From Rhodanobacter sp. B04 (GTDB lineage Bacteria > Pseudomonadota > Gammaproteobacteria > Xanthomonadales > Rhodanobacteraceae): a stretch of DNA of 64,000 nucleotides. Positions within the stretch are counted from its first letter, which is position 1; each line of letters starts with the position of its first letter. The notes under the pieces are model-generated. The model did not search any database and was not told the origin of the DNA. It was given only the letters and a program-made list of their open reading frames with translations. Shown in pieces: positions 42,175-50,058 of this stretch. Made by a program: the position numbers and the translations under genes. The stretch lies in contig NZ_MUNV01000008.1 of NCBI RefSeq assembly GCF_002001125.1, forward strand, positions 1 through 64,000, read 5' to 3'.

Positions 42175-43947
42175 TCAGGCCACGAACTGCAGCCGCGCCA
42201 GCTCGGCGTACAAACCACCTTCGGCCAGCAGACTCTCGTGCGTGCCTTGCGCCACGATGCGGCCGCCGTCCAGCACCACGATGCGATCGGCGCGTTGCAC
42301 GGTGGCCAGGCGGTGGGCGATCACCAGGATGGTGCGGCCCTTTTCCAATCGTTCCAGTGCCTGCTGGATGGCGGCCTCGGACTGCGCATCCAATGCCGAG
42401 GTGGCTTCGTCCAGCAACAGCAGCGGGGCATCGCGCAGGATCGCGCGGGCGATCGCGATGCGCTGGCGCTGGCCGCCGGACAGGCGCACGCCGCGCTCGC
42501 CCATCTCGGCCTGGTAGCCCTCGCCGAGGGCGCTGATGAAGTCGTGGGCTTCGGCGGCGCGGGCGGCTTCACGCACTTCCTCGTCGCTGGCGGCGTCGCG
42601 GCCGAAGCGGATATTGTCGGCGGCACTGCCGCTGAAGATCACGGTTTCCTGCGGCACCAGCGCGATCGCGCCGCGCAGGTCGGCGAGGGTGACTGCGCGC
42701 AAGTCGATGCCGTCCAGGCTGATGCTTCCGCTCTGCGGATCATAGAAGCGCAACAGCAGCGAGAACACGGTGCTCTTGCCCGCGCCGGACGGCCCGACCA
42801 GGGCGACGGTCTCGCCGGGGCGCACGTCGAGCGTGAAATCGTGCAGGGCGGCGGTGTCGGGCCGGGTCGGGTAGTGGAAGCTGACGCCGTCGAAACGCAG
42901 CGCACCGCTGATCGGTCGCGGCAGTGCCAGCGGGTGTACTGGATCGACGATCTCGGCGCGCTCCTGCAACAGTTCGCCCAGGCGTTCCATCGCACCGGCC
43001 GCGCGCAGCACGTCGCCCCATACTTCGGACAGGCCGGCCACCGAGCCGGCGGCGAACACCGCGTACAGCACGAACTGGCCCAGCACGCCGGGATCCAGCG
43101 TGCCGGCCAGCACGTGGCGCGCGCCGGCCCACAGCACCAGGGTGATCGCGCCGAACACCAGCACGATCACCGCCATGGTCAACAGGGCGCGCATGCCGAT
43201 GCGCCGGCGCGCGGTGGCCAGTGCACGGATGATCGCGCTGCTGTAGCGGGTGCTTTCGATGTTCTCGCGCGCATATGCCTTCACCGCGGTGGAGGCATTG
43301 AGGGTTTCGTTGGCGATCGCCGCAGCGTCGGCGAGGCGATCCTGGCTGGCGCGCGACAGTTTCTGCACGCGGCGGCCGAACACCAGGATCGGCAGCATCA
43401 CGGCGGGAATCACCAGCGCGGTGAGGCCGGCCAGCGACGGCGCGGTCCAGATCATCATGGCGCTGGCGCCGATCAGCATCACCGCGCTGCGCAGCGCCAC
43501 CGACACACCGGATCCGATCAGTGCCTGCACCACTTCGGTATCCGCGCTGAGGCGCGACAGCAGTTCGCCCACGCGGCTGCGCTCGAAGAAGCTCACGTCC
43601 AGCCGGATCACCTGGGCGTACAGTGTCTCGCGCAGGGAGGCGAGCGCCCGCTCGCTCAGCAGCGTGATGCAGAAATAACGCGCCGCCGTGGCGACGGCGA
43701 GTACCAGCGCCACGCCGAACAGGGCGATGAAGGTCTCGTTGATCACCGCCTGGCTGGAATGCCCGAAGCCCTTGTCGATGATGTAGCGAAAGGCCAGCGG
43801 CAGTACCAGCGAGGCGCCCGAGGACAGCCCGAGGAAGACCAGCCACCCGATCGCCAGCGCGCGGTGGGGTCTCAGGAACGGCCATAGCCCACGCAGGGCG
43901 CCAATGCGGCGGGCAGAACGAGGGGTGGCGTTGGCGGCGTCGCTCAT
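42175..43947 (-). CDS. ABC exporter, fused permease and ATPase (MsbA-like group)
   Basis: The protein has 590 aa. Six helices lie in about 35-320. The ATPase shows Walker A GPSGAGKST (near 387), LSGGQ (near 490), Walker B LLLLDEATSALDA and IAHRLAT. The arrangement and the EFFERSRVGELLSRLSADTE-like coupling segment (SFFERSRVGELLSRL here) place it in the MsbA/LmrA-like group, which exports lipids or multiple drugs. The cargo is not identifiable. It runs opposite to the MurJ-family gene, and YigZ follows on the same strand upstream. Confidence 0.88.
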   Translation of the reverse strand: MSDAANATPRSARRIGALRGLWPFLRPHRALAIGWLVFLGLSSGASLVLPLAFRYIIDKGFGHSSQAVINETFIALFGVALVLAVATAARYFCITLLSERALASLRETLYAQVIRLDVSFFERSRVGELLSRLSADTEVVQALIGSGVSVALRSAVMLIGASAMMIWTAPSLAGLTALVIPAVMLPILVFGRRVQKLSRASQDRLADAAAIANETLNASTAVKAYARENIESTRYSSAIIRALATARRRIGMRALLTMAVIVLVFGAITLVLWAGARHVLAGTLDPGVLGQFVLYAVFAAGSVAGLSEVWGDVLRAAGAMERLGELLQERAEIVDPVHPLALPRPISGALRFDGVSFHYPTRPDTAALHDFTLDVRPGETVALVGPSGAGKSTVFSLLLRFYDPQSGSISLDGIDLRAVTLADLRGAIALVPQETVIFSGSAADNIRFGRDAASDEEVREAARAAEAHDFISALGEGYQAEMGERGVRLSGGQRQRIAIARAILRDAPLLLLDEATSALDAQSEAAIQQALERLEKGRTILVIAHRLATVQRADRIVVLDGGRIVAQGTHESLLAEGGLYAELARLQFVA

Positions 43948-44056
43948 GAGCTCTCGCAGGCGGGATCGAAGACTTGGGCCTGCGTGGAGCAGGCAATGTG
44001 GTTGAAGGTGGGGCGTGGCATGGCCGATTCAATCCTTGCGCGGCGAAGTGCCTGCC

Positions 44057-44653
44057 TCAATCGAGGCGTTTTGCCGCGCTGCGCCCGCGGCTGAGGTCGC
44101 TGATGCGCAGCTGGGCCTCGACGGCATGGCGGTCCGGCAGGCGCAGCCGCAGTTCCACCCCATCGGCTCCGAACGCTTCGCTTTCGACCTCGGCCTGCAG
44201 GTCTTTCAGGCGTGCCTTGAGCAGGGCCAGCCCGGCGAAATCGCAATGCACGGCGAGCCGGGCCATCGCGACGATCGGCACACGCTCGGCGCGCCGCAGG
44301 CATTCCGCGGCGGTGCCGCCATAGGCGCGCACCAGGCCGCCGGCACCGAGCTTGATGCCGCCGTACCAGCGCGTCACCACGACCACGACACGATCCATGC
44401 CCTGGCCCTCGATCGCCTGCAGGATCGGCCGGCCGGCGGTGCCGCCGGGTTCGCCGTCGTCGTTGAAGCGGTAGTCCTGGCCGATGCGCCATGCCCAGCA
44501 GTTGTGCGTGGCGGCCGGGGCGCTCGCTTCGCGCAGGAAGCTCTGTGCCTGCGCGGTCGATGCCGCCGGTGCGGCGAGTGCGAGGAAGCGGCTCTTCTTG
44601 ATCTCTTCCAGATGCCGGCATGGCTGCGCCAGCGTGGACAACGCCTCGCTCAT
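44057..44653 (-). CDS. yigZ: YigZ/IMPACT family protein
   Basis: The protein has 198 aa from the ATG at 44653. The IMPACT N-terminal domain is shown by EIKKSRFLA, HNCWAWRIG, DDGEPGGTAGRP and TRWYGGIKLGAGGLVRAYGG. The C-terminal DUF1949 half is also present. Eukaryotic relatives affect translation control through Gcn1. The bacterial role is uncertain. The start overlaps the stop of the preceding Ala/Pro-rich membrane protein by 4 bp, so it is the third gene of the sigma-factor operon. Confidence 0.92.
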   Translation of the reverse strand: MSEALSTLAQPCRHLEEIKKSRFLALAAPAASTAQAQSFLREASAPAATHNCWAWRIGQDYRFNDDGEPGGTAGRPILQAIEGQGMDRVVVVVTRWYGGIKLGAGGLVRAYGGTAAECLRRAERVPIVAMARLAVHCDFAGLALLKARLKDLQAEVESEAFGADGVELRLRLPDRHAVEAQLRISDLSRGRSAAKRLD

Positions 44654-45711
44654 GGCCTGGGCAGTCGGGCGTCGAGCTCCGCCGGCAGCGCCCACTGCGG
44701 GTGCGCCTGATGGAAGATGACCAGGCGCTGCCGCGCTTCGTCGTCACGGCCCTGGGCGAACAGCTGCCGGATCTTGCCGAGTTCCTGTGCCGGCGTGTCG
44801 CCGGGATTCGCGGCCGTGGATTTCTCGATGGCTGGTGCGGCAAGTGCGGGCATGGGAGCGGCTGCCGACATGGGCATCGGCGCCGGCATCGGAGGAGGCG
44901 GTGGTGAGGCGAGCATGGGCGCTACGGACAGCGCAGTTCTGCTGGCGTTGCCGGCGACAGCTGCAGTTGAAGCCATGGCTGCTGGCTTTGACGCATGGTT
45001 CTCCACGGCAGGATTCGCAGCGCTGCCCACGCCTGCGTCGGCTACCGGCGCCGCCGCCGCGCTGGCTTCCTCGACTGCCGGTGGCGGAGGCGTTGCACTG
45101 CGCAGCTTCATGGCAGTGCTGGTCGACGCCATCCGCGCGGCCTGTGACTTTGCCGCTGCGGCGGAGACGTGCTCGGCCGGCTGGACTGCAGCAGGTAGCG
45201 CGACGACCGGTTGGGCTGCAGGCGGCGATGCCGGCAGCGGTGCAGCGGCTGCGACAGGCGACGCCATGTCGGCCGGGGAACGGATGGCAGCCTGGTTGCC
45301 TGCAGTATTGGGCGAGGTCGCAGTCGGCGGCATCCCGCGCATATGCCAGGCAAGACCGGCAGCCAGCACCAGCGTGGCTGCGCTGCTCAACGCAATCAGC
45401 CAGCGCGGCCCGGCTTTTTTCCGGTTGAAGGATGGTGCCGCACTCACTGGGCCAGGCGGGTTCGAATCCGCCGCAGAGCCCGGCTTCGGGTGCACCCAGT
45501 CGCCACGCTCGCGTGGCTGCTTGCGACGGTCGGGGGCGGCATGGTCAGCGTCCTGTGCGCCCGACGCCACGGCCTGCGCGGCGGCGCGCAGCACGGCGGC
45601 GTCCAGTGCTGCGCTGGGCTCGTTCTGCGGCAGCTGGCGATACAGCGCTGCCAGCCCGGCTTCGTCGGGCAGCAGCTCGTCAGGCTCTTGCGGCGGCAGT
45701 TGGACGGTCAT
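44650..45711 (-). CDS. Ala/Pro-rich single-span membrane protein in anti-sigma position
   Basis: The protein has 353 aa. A short N-terminal cytoplasmic part (1 to about 100) with LAALYRQLPQNEPSAALDAAVL precedes one hydrophobic helix (about 104-121). A very long Ala/Pro/Met-rich periplasmic region (125-300) follows. The C-terminal end (305-353) has DTPAQELGKIRQLFAQGRDDEAR, like a TPR-type helix pair. The sequence is not a recognised RseA or ZAS anti-sigma domain. It overlaps the ECF sigma gene by 4 bp and YigZ by 4 bp. That layout supports an anti-sigma role, but only by position. Confidence 0.65.
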   Translation of the reverse strand: MTVQLPPQEPDELLPDEAGLAALYRQLPQNEPSAALDAAVLRAAAQAVASGAQDADHAAPDRRKQPRERGDWVHPKPGSAADSNPPGPVSAAPSFNRKKAGPRWLIALSSAATLVLAAGLAWHMRGMPPTATSPNTAGNQAAIRSPADMASPVAAAAPLPASPPAAQPVVALPAAVQPAEHVSAAAAKSQAARMASTSTAMKLRSATPPPPAVEEASAAAAPVADAGVGSAANPAVENHASKPAAMASTAAVAGNASRTALSVAPMLASPPPPPMPAPMPMSAAAPMPALAAPAIEKSTAANPGDTPAQELGKIRQLFAQGRDDEARQRLVIFHQAHPQWALPAELDARLPRP

Positions 45712-46262
45712 TCGGACAGCACTTCGCGTAAACGATTCATGGCATAGCGCAGGCGCGATTTCACCGTCTCGCGGCCGGCGCCGGTCACCTCGGCAATTTC
45801 CTCCAGGCTGAGCTCGTGCTCCAGTCGCAGCAGCACGGCGGCACGCTGGTCCTCCGGCAGTTGTTCGATCGCGCGCTGCAGGTTGCGGCGGCGTTCGAAT
45901 TCCGACAGGACGTGTTCGGGCTGGGACCGCTCGGGCATCGCCACGTTGGCCAGTGCGGCTTCGGCCTCGTCGCCGTCGGCCGTCGGCCGCTGGCGCCGCA
46001 GGCTGTCGATCATCAGGTTGTGCGCGATCTGCAGCAGCCAGGTGCTGAATTTCGCCTGTGGCTGGTAGCGCGCGCGGGCACTGATCACCCGGCTCCAGGT
46101 TTCCTGGAACAGTTCGTCGGTGCGATGCGGGTCGCGCACGCTGCGCAACAGGAACCGGTACAACATGCCGCGGTGACGCGCATACAGCGCCTCGAACGCA
46201 GCCAGGTCGCCACGCGCATAGGCCAGCATCAGCATTGCATCGGGATCGACCGCAGCATCCAT
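45708..46262 (-). CDS. ECF-type RNA polymerase sigma factor (RpoE-like)
   Basis: The protein has 184 aa from the ATG at 46262 (MDAAVDPDAMLM). Region 2 shows DLAAFEALYARHRGMLYRFL, DELFQETWSRVI and FSTWLLQIAHNLMIDSLRR. Region 4 shows LPEDQRAAVLLRLEHELSLEEIAEVTGAGRETVKSRLRYAMNRLRE. It directs RNA polymerase to a dedicated promoter set. Its stop overlaps the start of the Ala/Pro-rich membrane protein by 4 bp, so the two are coupled, as is usual for sigma/anti-sigma pairs. The inducing signal is unknown. Confidence 0.92.
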   Translation of the reverse strand: MDAAVDPDAMLMLAYARGDLAAFEALYARHRGMLYRFLLRSVRDPHRTDELFQETWSRVISARARYQPQAKFSTWLLQIAHNLMIDSLRRQRPTADGDEAEAALANVAMPERSQPEHVLSEFERRRNLQRAIEQLPEDQRAAVLLRLEHELSLEEIAEVTGAGRETVKSRLRYAMNRLREVLSE

Positions 46263-46669
46263 AAGGGGCGAGGTTAAGCCAAATCGCCCGCTGCGGGGTA
46301 GGTCGGAAGGCGTGAATTCTGCAGATCCGCCTGGGGGCGCCTGGCGTAGGCGCCAGCCGATTCGACAGGCCTTGTCGCCGTGACCGGCTCCAGCCCCGAT
46401 GCGCGGCAGCGGCCGGGGGATGACCGCCGCGGGGGAGCCGCCTGCAGCCACAGCCGTTGCACGTGCACCGGGGCCGGAAACTTCAGCGCGCGGCCGTATC
46501 GCGACGGGCCGGGCCACGCGGCAGGATTCTTTCGGTCATGGGGCGGTTCTCCTGGAGTTCGCGAAAGCCGGCTTCGTGCAAGATGAAACGCCGGCAAGGC
46601 ATCAACGGGGTTAATCGTCCTGCCGCGGCGCGGTAGCATGGCGCCCTCGGCAAGACCTACCGGAACGAC
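46263..46669. other. Divergent intergenic region between sigma factor and YehS
   Basis: This 407 bp region must contain promoters for the sigma-factor operon and yehS. No recognisable protein frame spans it. One 18-codon frame with a strong ribosome-binding site (46483-46539, minus) points toward the sigma gene. No conserved RNA element was recognised. Confidence 0.45.
46483..46539 (-). CDS. Possible 18-codon leader peptide upstream of the sigma gene
   Basis: An ATG at 46539 is preceded by AGGAG (46549-46553) at 9-bp spacing. It opens an 18-residue Arg-rich frame that stops at 46483, 220 bp before the sigma-factor start. It could be a leader ORF that couples translation to downstream expression, or a chance ribosome-binding site. 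Nothing else supports it. Confidence 0.25.
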   Translation of the reverse strand: MTERILPRGPARRDTAAR

Positions 46670-47143
46670 ATGATCAACAACGACGTACTGCGCGCCATCC
46701 GCTACATGCTCGATCTCAGCGACGCGAAGGTGGTGGAGATCACCCATCTGGCGGATGCCAATTTCCCGATCACGAAGGAGGACGTGCAGGCTTTCCTGAA
46801 GAAGGACGAGGAGCCGGGTTATGCCGAATGCAGCAACGCGGTGCTGGCGCACTTCCTCGACGGCCTGGTGTATCTGCGCCGCGGCCGCGACGAAAGCCTG
46901 CCGCCACGGCCGGTGGAGAAACGGGTCACCAATAACGTGGTGCTGAAGAAGTTGCGCGTGGCGTTCGAGCTGAAGGACGTGGACATGCACCAGGTCCTGG
47001 AGGCCGCGGGCCTCCCGATTTCCAAGCCGGAACTCAGCGCACTGTTCCGCCAGCCCGGGCACAAGAATTTTCGCCTGTGCGGCGACCAGCTGCTGCGGAA
47101 TTTCCTCAAGGGCTTGACGCTGCGTTTGCGGGACAATCGCTAA
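46670..47143 (+). CDS. yehS: DUF1456 family protein (YehS)
   Basis: The protein has 157 aa with two repeated modules (about 1-70 and 85-157). Each has (N)DVLR..RYML or NNVVLKKLRVAF, then a 'L..A.FPITK.(E/D)(V/L).A(F/L)(L/F)' core and a final 'C....L..FL.GL' core. This matches the DUF1456/YehS architecture. The function is unknown. It is divergent from the sigma operon and upstream of the restriction-modification locus, with its own start. Confidence 0.9.
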   Translation: MINNDVLRAIRYMLDLSDAKVVEITHLADANFPITKEDVQAFLKKDEEPGYAECSNAVLAHFLDGLVYLRRGRDESLPPRPVEKRVTNNVVLKKLRVAFELKDVDMHQVLEAAGLPISKPELSALFRQPGHKNFRLCGDQLLRNFLKGLTLRLRDNR

Positions 47144-47193
47144 GCTGACTTAATATGGAAGTTCGTGGAACGGTCAACTCAAGGAGATGAGTT

Positions 47194-48240
47194 ATGAGCA
47201 GGGAAAGACAGCCCGACTACAAGAACGCCATCGCAGCGTCCGGCAAGGATATCTACGAGCCGATCGATATCGGCGATGCCGATCACTGGATACCTACGCA
47301 GCGCCTGGAAAAAATGCTGAACGACGGGCTGCGCGGCAAGTCCCTGGCCGGCCTGCCGCTGCGCACGCGATCCAAGGTCGTCAAGGAGGCCGTATGCGAA
47401 GCGCTCGGCTACCCGGTGCCGGCATCCTTCCGCAGGACCCAGCCGCGCTTTCTGGGCCAGCAGCTGGACGTTCATGTGCAGAAGACCTTGAACCTGCAGA
47501 TATGGAATGAGCAGCTTTCGCCCTCGCGGCGTTACGCGATCATCCAGGTGACGGAAGCCGACGTGATTACCAAGGTGAAAGTGGTCGGCGGCCCGCAGCT
47601 GGCCACCCTCGATACCACCGGAACCGTCACCACCAAATACCAAGCAAGCCTGGAGCTCGGCACGCGGGCATGCGAACTGGTGTCGCCGCACGATACCCAG
47701 CCGCTGCTGCCGCACGTGCGGCCTGGCGCAAGGTTCAACCCGGCGGTCAGCCCGGTGCAGGCGGCGGTCAGCGGCGAGCTGCTGCCGATCCGCGAGATAT
47801 TCGAGCGTCTCTCGTCGCTGGTGGGGCAGCGGTTTGCCGATCCCGGCCGCGACCAGGAGCGCAGCCGTGGCGCCGCGCTGCACCGTCTGGTGTGCGAACG
47901 TCTGGGATATCAGCGTTACGAGGACAAGGGGCAATTCCCGGACCTGCCGCACCAGTTGCTGGAAGTGAAACTGCAGACCTCGCCCACGATCGATCTCGGC
48001 CTGGTTCTGCCGGTCAGCGAGGAGCGTCTGGATGGAGGACGCCCCGGTGCGTTGCAGCCGCGGCATTGCGACACGCGCTATGCCGTGTTCTGCGCCGAAA
48101 CGAATGGCGTGCAGGTGACGCTGACGCACCTGCTGGTCACGACAGGGGCGGATTTCTTTCAGCGCTTCAGGCGGTTTGAGGGCAGGGTTGCCAATGGCAA
48201 GATCCAGATCCCGTTACCCCGCGATTTCTTCGACCGGTAA
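47194..48240 (+). CDS. Predicted type II restriction endonuclease (PD-D/ExK type)
   Basis: The protein has 348 aa. A PD-(D/E)xK-like site is visible: Pro249-Asp250 ... Glu257-Val-Lys259 (QFPDLPHQLLEVKLQ). That is the metal-binding and catalytic core of many restriction enzymes. No wider family match was recognised. Assignment rests on this site and on the neighbouring DNA methyltransferase gene, with which it converges and overlaps by 27 bp. It should cut DNA that lacks the partner's methylation. The recognition sequence cannot be read from the protein. The start at 47194 follows AAGGAG at 47180-47185. Confidence 0.72.
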   Translation: MSRERQPDYKNAIAASGKDIYEPIDIGDADHWIPTQRLEKMLNDGLRGKSLAGLPLRTRSKVVKEAVCEALGYPVPASFRRTQPRFLGQQLDVHVQKTLNLQIWNEQLSPSRRYAIIQVTEADVITKVKVVGGPQLATLDTTGTVTTKYQASLELGTRACELVSPHDTQPLLPHVRPGARFNPAVSPVQAAVSGELLPIREIFERLSSLVGQRFADPGRDQERSRGAALHRLVCERLGYQRYEDKGQFPDLPHQLLEVKLQTSPTIDLGLVLPVSEERLDGGRPGALQPRHCDTRYAVFCAETNGVQVTLTHLLVTTGADFFQRFRRFEGRVANGKIQIPLPRDFFDR

Positions 48241-49992
48241 TCCGAACACGTGCCATACACGGCGGTCGAGGTCGGCGGTCAACCGTTCGGCCTCGGCGGA
48301 GGGCAGTTTTGCGTGGATCGCCTTGGCCAGCGCCACGATGGTCCGGGCCTGTTCGCTTGCCGGATCGGGCAGGGGAAATTGCTCCACGTACTGGGTGATG
48401 AAGCGCCGACGGCCTGCGTAGAGCTTGTTGTTGAAGCGATGGTCGTAGAACGCCTCGATGAAGCTCGAATTGGCGACCGCGAGGGCCAGCCACAGCAGGT
48501 CCTCCTCACCTTGCCGTTCGCACTGCAGCCAATAGCATTCGCCGTTCACCACGCCGCCATCGGTATCGATCCAGAACACCGGCTTTTCGGAGATGTCCGG
48601 AAAGACGACCTTCGGCGATGACCATGCGGCCGGGTCCTGCGGAACCCACAGTTCATACCAGCGGCGTCCGGCCTCGATGACGTAGGTCCTCGCCTCCAGC
48701 ACATCCCGGTGCTGCTTGAGGTAACGGGCCGCCTTCGGGTAAAGGCGCAGATCCACGGCGGCGCGACCGCTGCCGGTGGTTTCGTGCGGGTAGAGGATTT
48801 CCTTGATGTGTTTGGCATGGGCGGGAACATCCGCCTTGAATCGCCGGGCGGCATGGCGCGTGATCAGCGGGCGCAGCAACTCGGGCCGGCCGCCGGGAAG
48901 GCTGGCCCAGTCGCTGCGTATGAACACCTTGTCGGCGGTGGATTTCACGCCGACCCGGATCTTGCCGATCCGGCGGAAGGTCGCCCAGGTATGCGCCGCG
49001 ACCGTGGCCAGCCATTGATCGCTGACGCGCGTGGCAATGCGCCACAGCCCTTCCGCATGCTGGCCGTTGTCGAGGTCGCCATGCCGGACACGGAAGCGGC
49101 GCCCATCTGCAATGGCCACGACGGTGTCGTCGGCGGCGGCCAGCGCGGCCAGCGCGTCAGGTGCGTCGGCCTGGGCGGGGTCGCGGGTTTCGTATATGGA
49201 CGAGAAGGCAATGCCGTCGGTATGCGGATGGCGCGGGTCGGTCGTCCCGTGAGCGAGCAGCACCGAGGGCAGCACGGCCGCATCGAAGAGTTTCGTGTCG
49301 CCCAGATCCCAGGCATGCGCGATCCGGAAACGGGACAGCAGTTCGCGACGAACGGCCTGCCCGGATTTGGTGGTCATGAACCGGTTGGAGGTGATCACAC
49401 CGGCAACACCGTCCGCAGCCAGCACGTTGGATATGCCGAGCAGGAACGGGTAGTACAAGTCGACCCGGCCGCTGAGGCCGAAGCCTTCGGCCAATTGCCG
49501 GGCCTGCCGGGCACCCATGACCTGCGTGCGCACGTAGGGTGGATTGGCGATGACCAGGTGGTAGGGCTGCGCAGCGTCGGCCGCGGGGGACGTACCCTCG
49601 CGTTCCTGCAACTGGAGGATGTGTTCGAGAAAGTCCTGCTGCTCGAGCCGGAGATCCAGCGCCGGAAAATCCTGGCGCAGGCGTTGCGAGGCGATCGCGA
49701 TCGCCTCCGGGTCCGTGTCGTAGCCGACGACCGTGGCGCGTTTGCGGGCGGCAAGCGGCAGGCGTTTGATCAGCGCATCGAGCAGGGCGCCGTCGCCGAC
49801 AGCCGGATCCAGAATTCGAATCGCGCCCGTGGCAGGGAGTGAAGCCGCACGGATCATCTGATCGGCGACGAATTCCGCGAAGGCTGCGGGCGTATAGGTC
49901 GCACCCGCAGATTTTTGTTGATCGACATGGCTGTATCGCTGGTGCTTGGTCAAACGGGCTTCAACTTCGCGCTTGTTGCTCATGAGGGCCAT
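48214..49992 (-). CDS. Type II DNA adenine-N6 methyltransferase (Eco57I-like group)
   Basis: The protein has 592 aa, or 589 from the alternative ATG at 49983. S-adenosylmethionine motif I is DPAVGDG (62-68) and the catalytic motif IV is NPPY (150-153), the N6-adenine pattern. A long C-terminal half (about 300-592) would hold target recognition. The length and layout match group-gamma methyltransferases that act alone without a separate specificity subunit. It is convergent with the predicted restriction enzyme and their 3' ends overlap by 27 bp. SalI/XamI-type enzymes (GTCGAC) have similar sizes, but that is a loose analogy. Confidence 0.88.
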   Translation of the reverse strand: MALMSNKREVEARLTKHQRYSHVDQQKSAGATYTPAAFAEFVADQMIRAASLPATGAIRILDPAVGDGALLDALIKRLPLAARKRATVVGYDTDPEAIAIASQRLRQDFPALDLRLEQQDFLEHILQLQEREGTSPAADAAQPYHLVIANPPYVRTQVMGARQARQLAEGFGLSGRVDLYYPFLLGISNVLAADGVAGVITSNRFMTTKSGQAVRRELLSRFRIAHAWDLGDTKLFDAAVLPSVLLAHGTTDPRHPHTDGIAFSSIYETRDPAQADAPDALAALAAADDTVVAIADGRRFRVRHGDLDNGQHAEGLWRIATRVSDQWLATVAAHTWATFRRIGKIRVGVKSTADKVFIRSDWASLPGGRPELLRPLITRHAARRFKADVPAHAKHIKEILYPHETTGSGRAAVDLRLYPKAARYLKQHRDVLEARTYVIEAGRRWYELWVPQDPAAWSSPKVVFPDISEKPVFWIDTDGGVVNGECYWLQCERQGEEDLLWLALAVANSSFIEAFYDHRFNNKLYAGRRRFITQYVEQFPLPDPASEQARTIVALAKAIHAKLPSAEAERLTADLDRRVWHVFGLPVEEIAG

Positions 49993-50058
49993 GCTAGGTG
50001 TGAAGACATTCGCCGGACAAGCGGCATCGCTGTTGCGTGTCGGTTCGGTTGTACCGGC

